The notes under the pieces were generated by a model that saw only the letters and a program-made list of their open reading frames with translations, ran no database searches and was not told the origin of the DNA. This document shows positions 14,224 through 26,282 of a DNA stretch of 64,000 nt, in pieces. This DNA is from Lichenostomus cassidix (taxonomy: Eukaryota > Chordata > Aves > Passeriformes > Meliphagidae). Location of the stretch: assembly GCA_008360975.2 (NCBI GenBank), contig CM039198.1, positions 11,242,547 to 11,306,546 on the forward strand. The letters are read 5' to 3'. The position numbers and the translations under genes were made by a program. Positions within the stretch are counted from its first letter, which is position 1. Every line of letters begins with the position of its first letter.

Positions 14224-17200
14224 GTACCGAGCGGCCCCCGCGCGGCCCCGGCTGACCCCGCTCCCCGGCGGCATCCCCAGCGCGCAGCGGCACACCCTGC
14301 TCACAGCACCCCCGAAACCCACTGACACCCTTCTCAGCTCACCCAAAACCCACTGACACCCTTCCCAGCTCACAGCACTGACTGGCACACCCAGCTCACG
14401 GCACCCACCCTTCACTGACACCCTTGCCACCCCCCAGCACGCATCACCTGGCATCCCTGGCTCACTGCTCCCTCCAGCCCCCCCGAACCCACTGACACCC
14501 TTCTGAAACTCACAGCATCCACCAGTACCTCCTGTTCCCAGCATCCCCCTACTCTTAACATTCCTCCCAGCCCCTATCAGCACTCCGAAATCACAGCATC
14601 CCCCCTGCCCACCCCGAGCTCCCCTCCAGCATCCCCCCACTCCCCAGATGCTCCTAGAGTCTGCATTCACCAGCTCCCCCAGCTTACAGCACCCACCAGC
14701 ACCCTCCACTCACATCTCCCACTCCCCTGCCTCATCCTCCCTATGGACCCTGCCCTGCCAGACATCCCCGGCCCTGCTGCTGTCATCTCCCTCTGGCCTG
14801 GCTTCTGTCACCTGAGCTCCCGGGGGTGGGTGATGTCCCAGCCCTGGCCACACCACAGAGTGTGCTGGCTGTGATCGTGGCTAAGGCAGGATATTGTCCC
14901 GGGAGCAAAATTCAGTGTCCTCAGGCTCTGTCACACCCCTGCCAGGAACATGCCAGTGTGCTTGGGCCTGAGCCTGGCTGGGACAGGTGCAGGGTGTCAG
15001 CTGTAGGACAGCATATCCAGCCTGGCATTGCAGCTCCCCATGCTCAGGGGCATGTGTCCCCTGCCAAAGTGACATTTCCTCAAGGACCTGGTGCTGGCAA
15101 TAAACTGCTGCTGCTGCCATTCAACTTTGCAAAGTGCCCGGGGGAGCTTCCAGGAAGCTGTTTGTACCTGGAATACCTCCTGCTCTGCCCCCCTTTCCCA
15201 GAGGACCTTCCTGCCTCCCTTCCTGGGCTGGAGGATGGAGCACCCACCCTGCAGGGACTGCTGCGGACAGCAGGTGCTCCTGTGGGACATAATTGCCCTT
15301 AACTGCCTCAAAGCCAAGCAACAGCTTTTGGAGTGCTCTGCAAAATAATTCCATCCTTCTCTCCCAAACACACACATTCCCTAGGGATAGAGCAAAAAGA
15401 AAAAAAAAAAAAATCCCAAACTTCCAGCCTTCACCTTGCGTTCCCTCCTCCTGGTGGTTACCTACAGCTGCCAGGAATTTCCACCTCATATGTTTAAATC
15501 CACCTAAGCAAGGTTTTTAAATTAAAAGTTGGTTCATTGTGCTGGGAGCCCATCCATGGTGGCCTTGCTCCCTCTGCTTGTGCCAGGCTGTTTGTGCTGC
15601 TGGCAGCAGGGCTGGGGACAAGCAGGACAGTGGCCAGGGGGGTTTTGGCTTGGGGCGTTTCCTGGTGCTGCCAGAGGTCTGATCCATGTCCTGGCAGGTC
15701 CCAACATGCTGCGTAAAATCAGCACAAGTGGTCAGGGTTTGACTGTGTCAGCTGCTTAGAATCCACACGGATGGTTGGGATTTCCCATTCCCGGTGCTGG
15801 TTTTGGGGCTGAGCTCCTAAAATTGTCCTTTCCTGGCTCTGAGGAGCCACCACCAGTCCAGGCTAGGAGGTGAGTCTTTAGGGATCCCCAGCTCTGCTTC
15901 TCAGGGTGCTCCCTGGGCTCCCCACTGGGATTCCCAGCCCCATTCCTGCTTTTTGGGGGTCAGGGACCCATCCTGGCTTGTGCCACTCCCCTGGAGCTGC
16001 ATACACAACTCTCACGGGCTGTTGGCATGCTGGCATCTGCTGGTGGCACAAACCCTGCGGCCACCCCAGACATAGGCATGTGCTGGGAGCTTGGCTGGCT
16101 CAGCAAGGCAAATGGCATTAGCGCTGGCTTGGTGGCCTGATGTCACCGTGATGGGTGACACCTCATCCTCCCTGGATACCACCTGGGCCCCATAGCGTTC
16201 CCAGCCCTCTTCCTCCCACTGCAGCCCCCAGTGAAGATGGAACATGCTTTAAGGGCGTTGTACCACTCCCCTCCCAGTGCAATTAATACTAATTAGCCAA
16301 AATTATATAAATCATAAAAAGTGGGAGCAGGCAGAGACACCTCAGCATCAGGGCATGACCTAGGCAGGAGTGAAGTTGCAGAGCGGGGGGATGCTCTGTT
16401 TGCCGGGGCAGGGGTGGCATTTGTGGCACATGACCTGGGCTTTCAGAGTAGGGTGCCCAGAGGGAATGTCAGACATCTCCGCACTGGATTTGCATTCCCC
16501 TGGGGGTTACATGGGGTTGACGCCATCGGAGTGCACAGGGGGGACAGGTGGGTCCCCATGGGCTGAACTTGTCCATGTGGGCTTTGTTGGGGTGCGCCCT
16601 CTGTCTCCTCCTGGCCTCATCCCGGCAGCTGGAGGGTGGAACACCGCAGTGATGAGCCACAGAGCTTCCGTCTCAGCTGCGTGTGCTTGCCCTCCCCACT
16701 GCTCTGCTGGCCCCGCGGCGGCCCCGATGTCCCTGGGGAGACAGGACGAGGGCAGAAGCGATTGCAGGGATGGGTTTTGGGGTGGATGCTGAGGAAGAAC
16801 CCGTTCACCAGCGCCCGCCCCGCCCGTGTTTTGCAGAACATCGTCTCCAAGCACAGCTCGCAGTTCCGGGGCAACGCTCAGCACGACGCGCTCGAGTTCC
16901 TGCTCTGGCTGCTGGACCGAATGCACGAGGACCTGGGCGCCGCCTCCCCCGCCCAGCAGAGCCGCGGCCCCCCGCAGGTGGGTGACCCCACGGGGTGCCC
17001 GCACACCCTGGCTCGTAGCTCGGGCCGGGTCTGGGACCAGGGTCACCGGGATGTGCTGGGAGGTGGTGGAATGTAGTTGTCCCCCTCCCTGGTGGGGATG
17101 GGAATTGGGATGCTGCGGTTTGGTCGACGCGTGGGTGAAAGGATGATGAGATCTGATTGCTGCGGGGCTGGGCAGAGGCTGGTAGAGTGTGGGGTGTCGG

Positions 17201-20200
17201 CAGGAGCCCATCCAGCTGAACATCCCGGTTCTGGAGGGCATCCTGGTCCTTGGTGAGGAGGAGATGCAGCCCCGCCCCGTCCCTCCCCGCCTCCGGCTAA
17301 GCCCACTGTAATTACAGCTCCGCGGCTTTGCTGCTGGCAAAATGAGTAATTAAGTCTTCCTCAATCCATCTGCGCTCAGGCATTGCCCTGGCCCTGGCCC
17401 TCCCTGCCTTCTCATTGCTTCCTGCCTGCTCCTTCCCGCCTCCCTCCCTCCTGCTGCTGCCCGCCGGGCGCTGCCTGTTGCAGGGGATGGATTTGAGCTG
17501 TTGGCATTTGACACGTGAGCTCAGCCCAGCAGTGTGCTGTCCCCATTTTGGGGATGACATCCGGCTCAGCAATGTGCTTTCCCCACTTTGGGGGTAATTT
17601 CCAATCCAGCAGTGTGCTGTCCCCTCTTTGGGGGTGACACGCAGCTCAGCAGTGTGCTGTCCCTGCTTTGGGGGTGACTGCCAGCCCAGCAGCCTGTTGT
17701 CCCACTTTGGGGGTGAGTCCCAGCTTGGGCACAGGGAGCCTGGCAGCTTCCTCCTCCCTATCCCCAGTTTGGGGTGTCACGGCTGTGCCCCCATGTTGGG
17801 GTCCCGGTGGCAGCCCCTGCCTAGCCTCCAGCACAGCTCCATCCCACAGGGAGAGCTCGGCTGTGGTGCCAATCTCCAGAGCCTCCAGCTGGGGCAGCCC
17901 CAGCCTTTCCTGGCCAGGGCTCTGCAGCCATCCTTGCACTGAGCTGAGCTGTCCGCAGCCCTGCCACCTTTCCTGGCAGATGTTTGGATACCCCAGGCTT
18001 TTTGGGAGAGACTGGCAGTTCCCGTTAAATGTCAGGTGCCAACGTGTGCCATAGTCTGCGTCTTGACACGGGCTGTGCCACCTGGAGGTGGCGCCGTGAC
18101 AATGCCCGAGGCACCTGCCTGGCTTTGGGGATGGGACCGTTTGTGTGTCCCTCAGCATCCGTGGTTTTGCTTGGCATCCCCCCAGTTTTGGCCCCGTTTG
18201 CCACCTGAGTGGCACCCACATGCCCCTGTCCTGGGGGAGGGATGCTCAGTACGGGTGTGACCCTGAATAAATGGCTTGGAAGTGCTGGGTAGGAAGAGGG
18301 TGTGTGCAGATGCCCATGGATTGGGATGGGGGATGGTTTGCTCCTGGTCATGCCAAGGCTCAGGGACTGGGCAGCTCAGGTGTGGGAAGCAGGAAAGGAG
18401 GATGTTGGAGCTGGGCAGGAGGGGTGGCAATGCCCTCCTGGTTATGGGATGGGTGCCCACAAGGTACTTACTGTGGCCCCAATGCGCTGTGGGGCCAACC
18501 AAGGTGGCTGCCATGAAGGCTGGAGGAGGAAGCATCCCCTTGGGTTTTGGGAGAATTTTGGGGGCCCTGTAGGGCACAGACACCTTCCAGGTCCCCTCTC
18601 AGCCACACCAGATGGACCCCAGTGCCAGGCAGACCGTAAGGACACGTCAGGCTCAGCAGGACCTGGTTCCAGCAGATGGCATTTAGGAAAATCCACCTCC
18701 TGGCCAAAATCATCAGTGATTTTCAATCTTACTCATCGTGACACCAGAAACTCATTGTCTCACCCCAAAACAGCCCAGGTATTTTTACCAACACTCCTTT
18801 CTGCTGCATCTCTTCTGCCATCAGGCTCTGGGGGTGAAGCTCCTGTCCCCAGTGTGGGCATGGGGCCTCCTGGCAGTTGCCAGAGCAGTGGGCAGGCAGG
18901 AGGCAGGCAGGGCGATGTCCCCTAAGCGGGCAGATCTGGCTGCATAACATGGTCACATCTCAGCATCCCTGTTCCCAAAGGAGAAGAACAGAAGACTTGG
19001 CTCCTCTTGGGATGCCTGGGGCACATCTCACCTGTCAGGGAGGCATCAGGGCAGGGTGCTGGCTGCTGGGTGCTGTGCCTGGGCTCGCTGTGCCAGGTGC
19101 CATGCCTTGGTTTGGCACACTGGGTTCCCTTCTGGGGTTTGCTGGGTGCTGTGCCCGGGCTTGATGTGGCAGGTGCCATGCTGGGAACTGTGCTGTGGCT
19201 CAGTGCAGTGGGTGCTGTGCCAGGAGCTGTGCCCGGGCTTGCTGTTGGTGCAGATGTTGGGGGAGCCCACAGGAACACGGCTGGTTCTGGGCACCCACCT
19301 GCCAGGGAGGGCATGGCGCCAGCCAGGGTTTTCATACCTGCCGGCTTTGGGTGATTGGCCTGCAGTGAATTCACAGCCAGCCGTGTTTCCCTGGGGCGGG
19401 GCATGCACAGGAATGTGCACATGTGCTCCACGAGCTCATCCCGGACACACGGACTGACAGACACACGGACATGCACACAGACACACAGACTCGTGAACAC
19501 GGACACACAGATGGACACACAGACTCACGGACACACAGGTCACAGACATGCAGACTCAGGGACCCCTGCACCCTGCAGTGTCCCACCATCTCACCCACCC
19601 ATCTCCAGCTCCCAGTGCCAATGGATGTTTGCTTGGCGCAGTAGTAACCAAGGTGGGGTGGGCACATCCCTGCTGGGGCTGTTGACCCAGGGTGTGCCTG
19701 TGAGCACTGGGGCTCCTCGGGGGGAGATGTGGGGGACCAGCTTTTCCCCGTCCCCCCTCAGGGTTTCCCCTGCCAGGATGCTGCCATGGCCACCCAGCCA
19801 GCTCACCCAGGATTCCTTTCCTGGAGCATTTCTCCAGGTTTGAATGTATTCCCAGCTCCAGTTCTTTGGTGTTCTGGAGCTCTGGACACTTGGGCTGCAT
19901 TGAGGGGTCTCATCGCTGCAGACTCTTCATTAACGCTTTGTGCCCCAGGCTGGCTGGGGAATGGGATGTACCCCAAAGGTTGCCCTGGAGAAGGTGTGTG
20001 GGCAGTCTGGAGGGCCCAGCAGTGCCTGGCAGGGAGGTGCCAGAGTGTCTCTGGCATCACCTTCAGCCCATCCTTGTGCCCTGCGGACAGCAAAGCTGGG
20101 CTCTGTTCACCAGGACATGTCCCTGACCCCCTGAAGGACATGTCCCTCACCCTGTCACCTCACTCACCACTTGTCCCTTGCCCCTACAGCCTGGCAAGGA

Positions 20201-23200
20201 TGGGAGCAGCAGTGCCAGCAGGTCCCCCCCAGGCACCCAGCACCCCCATGGGCAGAGCTTTGTGCAGAGCCACTTCCAGGCCCAGTACAGGTGAGTGGGG
20301 AGAAGATCCTGCCTGGCTGGGGCTTCTCTCTTTTGCCAGTCCTTGGTGGTCATTATGAACCCAGGGAAGGGATGAGATGGGGAGAGTCCTCATCCATCCA
20401 TCCACCCATCCATCCACCCCAGGCATGGGAGATCCTTCCCCTACAAGCACTTGAAAGTGTCCAAGGCCAGGTTGGACAGGGTTTGGAGCAACCTGGTCCA
20501 GTGGCAGTGTCCCTGCCCATGGCAGACAGCTGGACAGGGTGGTCTTTCAAAGTCCCTCACAACCCAAACCGTGCTGTGGTTATGTCCCAGGACTCAGGAT
20601 TGTTCAGCAGGCCAGCACAAGGGTGCCCCTGTATGGACATCTGTTCATGTTCACATGTTCATCTGGCTGGGACTGTGGGATGCTCAGGCTGCCTTGTCCC
20701 TATGCATTGCAAGCGGGAGGGGACACATCTGGCATCACAAGGCCTTCCTCCTCTCTCAATTAATCCCTCACCCTCTATATGAAAGAAGGCACTTTAATTA
20801 TCCCCTTTCCACGTGCCAAAGCTGTCTGTGTGCTAAGGATTTATTAATTTGTGTGGCTGCTTCCTGGGGAGCTCAGTGGGTCTTCAAGGTGACAAACAAT
20901 GAGGACTCAGGATTTCATTTTGTTTTTTAATTGATTTTTTTCCCTTTTTGTTGAACAAAAAGGCAGAGGGAAGAAAGAAATGAAAATAACACCAGAATTA
21001 AGAAGAATCAGCAGTAGGTGGCTGTGGGTGCCAGGGTGGGCAAGGGAGCAGCAGTGTCTCCCTAGAGACCACCCTGCCATCAGTCAGATGTCCTCATGCT
21101 GTCCATCACCGCTCCTCCCACAACACGGCCACAGCCCTGCTGCTCAGGGCGGGGGGGTTGGGAAGGCTTGGAGGCCACAGTTATGGATGAGACTGGGAGA
21201 CTCCCAATCCTGGGGCCTCACTCTGGTTTCTCTGGCACTGTGAGAGTCCCTGTTTGGGTTCAGAGTGAACAGACCCTTGGGTTGGGCAGGCAGGAACAGC
21301 CTGGGGAGCCTCACTCTGCCAGGAGGCCATGAAAATCCAGTGGAATGCTGGGGCCACCCAAGCTCTGTGGGATGCTCACAGTACCTGTGCGGTACCCATG
21401 ATGTGGTGCCTGAGATGTGGTTCCTGTGGGAATGCTGTGCTTGGGATGTGGTACCCAAGATGATGGATTTGGGATGCTGTACCCAGGATGCTGTACCCAG
21501 GATGCAGCACCAGTGACAGGGCACTGCAGCTCCAGGGTGGGAACTCTGGGGTGACCGTGCCCACTCTGATGATGCTCCCCATCCCTGTTTCCCAGGTCCT
21601 CCCTGACGTGCCCTCACTGCCTGAAGCAGAGCAACACCTTTGACCCATTCCTGTGCATCTCCTTGCCCATCCCACTGCGCCAGACGAGGTGAGCCCCACA
21701 TCCACCCAACCCCCCCAGAGGATGGCAGCTCCAACCAGAGCAATTTGCATATTTGGGGGTAAATAGTGAACATTAGAGGTGGCGGCAGCACTGGGGACAG
21801 GTGACAGCCACCGCACCAGGAGCTGTGTCCATGGGCACGTTTGCTGCCGTGCCAGCACATGGATCCACTGGCTGAGGTGTCTCCCCGTGGTGTCCCCAGG
21901 GCTCTGAACGTCACACTGGTGCTGCAGTGCGAGCGCTGGCGCTTCGTGCGGGTGGGTCTGGCCGTGCCGCTGCTGGGCACCGTGGCGGACCTGCGGGAGA
22001 TGGTGGCACGGGAGGGCCACATCCCCCCGGAGCAGGTAACGGGGACACGATGGGCGGGGAAACGGGACCACCCTCGGGATGCTGAGGGTGCCAGGAATGT
22101 CCCACAGGTGATCCTGGCCGAGGTGTCCCCGCAGGGCTTCCTGCGCTCGCTGTCAGACCCGGAGGCACTGGGCGCGGCCGGGGAGGAGGGTTCGGTCTAC
22201 GCCTTCCAGCCGCCCCCCGCCCGCCGTGCAGGTACTGCCCCTGTGCCCTCATGGGCTGCGGCTGCCAGCCCACCCTGCGCTGAGCGGCTGGGAGCACCTG
22301 GGCTGTGCGGGGATTGCTGCTGGGCAGGGGGCTGGGAATGGCCCTGGGATTGGCGGGAGGCAGCGTATCCCTCACTGGGATTGGTAGGAGGGAGTAGATC
22401 CCATGCTGGGATTGGTGGGGCAGAGGATCCCTCGCTGGGATTGGTGGGTAGTGGTGGATCCAGCGCTGTGATTGGTGAAATCAGGCATGCTGGGCCTTGG
22501 TGGAAGCATGGCAGTGGGCAGAGTCTCGACATGGCCTGGCTCTAATTAACCCAGTGCTACTGAGAGCCCCTCATTTCCCCACCCTGCAGGGTGTCCCCGC
22601 AGCCTCCCCACGTCCCCCGCGGTGCCACGGCCGGAGGGGCCACGCCTGCTGCCCAGCACCGCCCGCTCCTCTGACTGCCTGCACCGCGCGCCTGGCGGCC
22701 GCATCCTGCTGCTGCTCTGCAACACGGTGGGCACGGGGCCGCAGCTCGCCAGGTACCTGCCACCGCCTGTCACCTGCCTGCCACCCTGCTCTGCCCTGTC
22801 CCGCCCACCCACCGCCCGTGTGACAGCCAGCCACGTGTCCCTGTTGCTTGTCCCCAGGTTTGGGCCACCGCTGGTGCTGCGGGAGGAGCGTGGTGTCTCC
22901 TGGGAGCAGCTGCAGCAGAGCATCCTGGCCCAGCTGAAGGAGGTTCTGCGCGGAAAGGTGCAGGCACAGGTGAGCCCAGGCGACAGCCCTGTCCCCTGCC
23001 GGGGCACAGGCAGCTGCTGGCATCTGCTGACACCATGTTCATGGTGGGAATGCAGCTGTGGGTGGCCATGGTGGAGTCTGGGAGGTCGTGGGGTCTCCGA
23101 GGGTGGCCATGGTACATCTGTGAGTGGCTGTGGCAGCAATATCACTGTCTGTGGTGACACTGTGGGTGACCATGGCAGAGCTGTGCTTGGCTGCAGGGCC

Positions 23201-26200
23201 ACCAGGGGTGTCACCATGGGTGGCTGTGGTGGCCCTCGGAGTGGTTGTGCTGTGGACATCGGTGGCTTGTGGTCACTGTGGGGTGGCCTTGCTGTCCATG
23301 TGGGTTGCTGGGGTGTCCCTGGGGGTTATCTCATGGTCACTACGGGTGGCCAGTGGTGTCACCACTTGTGGCTACATCATCACCACAGATGGCCCCAGTG
23401 CCACCCAGCCCCCACAGCAGAGCCACCCCAGCCCAACTGCCCTCCCCAGCCCCCAGGTGCCACCATCCTGTGGGTGCTGGTGTCCCCATGCAGCTCCTTT
23501 GCCCCCCAGCCACCCCACAGCCATGGGAACAGGTTACCCCCAGCCCCCCATACCTGTCCCCACAGGTGTCCCCCAGCCACAGGGACCAAAGCAATTAGAT
23601 TTTGGGGGACGTTTTTGCCCATGTCCCAAAGCCTGGGTCACCCAGGCACTGCTGCAGGGCTGGGGTCCCTGTCCCCCAGTAGCCCCACAGCCCCCTCTCC
23701 CCTCACAGGGCACAGGAGCCCTTTTCCGGATCCGTCTGGCCGGGGGCTCAGCCCCCTGTACCTACCTGTCCCCTCAGGATCCCCGTCCTCTCTGCCACCC
23801 TGCCATTGACAGGTGAGGAGCTGCAGGGACAGGACTGTCCCCAGGATGTCCCCTCCACCTCTGGGGGAGGCCAGTGGCATCATCCTGAGTGGGCACAGTG
23901 TCCCTGTGGGTGGTCGTGGTGCCCCTGTCTGTGGCTGTGTTGTCACCACGGGTGGCCAAAGGTGTTCCTGTGGCTGGCCACTGTCACCATGGGTGGCCAA
24001 TGGTGACACCATGGGTAGCGTCAGTGGTGGTCACCCTGCTCCCACAGCACTGGGTCCCCAGCCCAGTGTCCCCACTGTGGGTGGTGCATGCGGATGTGGT
24101 GGCTGTCCCTGCCTGCCGCCATGGACCGGCAAAGAGGTGTCCCCATAGGGACATGGGGTTTTGGGGACATCTCAGCCTGTCCTTCCCTCAGGGCTCTGCA
24201 GCTCAGCGGGGCTGGGGGCCCTCCCCACGTGAAGCTGACGGCGGAGTGGGACATGAGCACCAAAGAGCGGTGAGTCCCCTGCACCCGGGCTGGGGGGACA
24301 CCCCGGCACTCGGGTCACCCTCCCTGGTGACACGTCCCCCCCAGGCTGTTCGGCAGCATCCAGGAGGAGGTGGTGCAGGATGCCGAGAGCGTGCGGCGGC
24401 AGCAGCAGGCGCATGGGCAGCAGCACAGCTGCACCCTGGACGAGTGCTTCCAGCTCTACACCAAGGAGGAGCAGGTAGGGGCACCCCCGGGCACTGCCAC
24501 CCTTGCCCACCCCGGCACAGCCACCACTATAGGGGACCCAGCCGTGCCCATGCACGGCGGCTGTCTGCATTTGCGGTGCCGGGGGTGGCTTTGGAGGTGG
24601 TGGGGGGGGGGGTGATAGGGAGGGAGGTGGCTGTGACCTTGTGTCCCCAGCTGGCCCCGGACGACGCCTGGCGCTGCCCGCACTGCAAGGTGCCCCAGCA
24701 GGGCACGGTGAAGCTCAGCCTATGGACGCTGCCCGACATCCTCATCATCCACCTGAAGCGCTTCCGGCAGGTGGCCGAGCAGCGCCACAAGCTCACCACT
24801 CTGGTGCGGTTCCCGCTGCGGGGGCTGGACATGGCCCCACACGTGGCACAGCGGGGCCAGCCCGGGGGACAGTTCCTGGGGCGCTGGGCACCCTGGCAGG
24901 GCCCCCAGCACCTGCCCCTGGGCTGCCCCCGCGACCACCTGTACGACCTGTACGCGGTCTGCAACCACCACGGCAGCATGCAGGGCGGTCACTACACCGG
25001 TGAGCGGGGATATGGGGCACAGCGGTGTGCCATGGGGGTGCCATGGGGCTGGAGCATCGGGCATATGCTGCGCTGTGCCGTGGGTCAGATGTGGTGTGCA
25101 AGAGCAGCTCAAAGGCTGTGCTGAGGGGCATAGTATGGGGTTCAGGGGTGTGGCCAGGGGTGCTGCGGGGAATGGCAGAGGATTTGGGGGCACTGCACAG
25201 TTGTGTGTGGGATTTGGGGGCATGGAGTGGGGTCTGGGGGCACTGCAGGGGCTGTGTCATGGCCACAGCACTGGGTTGGGGGACACTGGAGAAGGGTGTC
25301 TCACGGGGCATGGCAGAGGGTTGGAGGGCTCTGCATGAGGTTTGGGGGACATCACAGGAGGAAATGCCATGGTATGAGGTTTGGGGGCCCTGCAGGGGTG
25401 TGCCACGAGGCAGGGCAAGGCAGAAGGGAGCCGGGGTGCCGGGGACATGCAGGATGGCTTTGCAGCCACCCCAGGACACACAGGGCACCGGGACGTGCCC
25501 CCCGGCACCATCCCGCTCCCCCAGCATGTCCCTGTACCATGGGGCTCCTGCTGCCCTCTGCACCCTGGGGGCATCCCAGGACAGAGCCTCTGTCCCCCCT
25601 CACCCTGTCCCCCCTCGCCCCCAGCATTCTGCTGCAACGCCCTGGACGGGCGCTGGTACAGCTACGACGACAGCCGGGTGGAGGGGGTGCGTGAAGCCGA
25701 GGTGAGCACCCGCAGCGCCTACATCCTGTTCTACCAGCGCCGCCACGCCGCCGGCTCCGGCACGGGTGAGCCCCAAATCCCTGCACACCCTGACACGGGT
25801 GCGACCCCGCTCCCTGCACACCCTGACGCATCCGGCACGGCCCTGGCACGCTGGGCACAGCCTTGTGCACACACCTCTGCAAATGTGCACACACGCACAC
25901 CCTTACACGAGATCCACATGTGTGTGCACACCCCTGCGTGTGACGCCTTCCTGTGACACCTACTCGTGTGCGCACACAGACTTAACTGCAGCGTCTGTAC
26001 GAGTGTGCACACACCCCACGCACCCCTGTGTGTCTGTGCACATCCCCTACCCTCCCGTGTACCGGGAGGACCGTGGCCGATCCTCCCCCGCTCCCCGCGC
26101 TGGGTCCCCCTGCTGCCGCCCTGGGGCCCGGCGGGACTCCCCGGTCGGTGCCCCCGGCCCACGTCCGCCGCTCCCCGCAGGCTCCGCCGCCGCCGCGGGG

Positions 26201-26249
26201 CACTGGCTGTTCCGCCTGGCCGCCTCCGAGTCCCGCTCCGGCCCCTGCA

Positions 26250-26282
<33 letters not shown>

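Larger units (their letters stand above)
13390..14300. promoter_or_regulatory. USP43: CpG-island promoter and first-exon region of USP43
   Basis: Base composition changes sharply to very GC- and CpG-rich sequence from about 13.39 kb through exon 1. The stretch at 13,440-13,540 is a polypyrimidine (CTCCC/TCTC) block of the kind common just upstream of TATA-less start sites. I see no TATA box at a convincing place. The transcription start is not fixed by sequence alone and probably lies between about 13,450 and 13,640. Confidence 0.7.

Noticed and set aside
17527..17726. CRISPR-like regular repeat
   Set aside because: Continuous 40-bp tandem units without unique spacers, in a vertebrate intron.
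19355..19660. His/Thr/Asp-rich frames near 19.4-19.6 kb
   Set aside because: They translate the ACACGGAC/ACACAGAC simple repeat.
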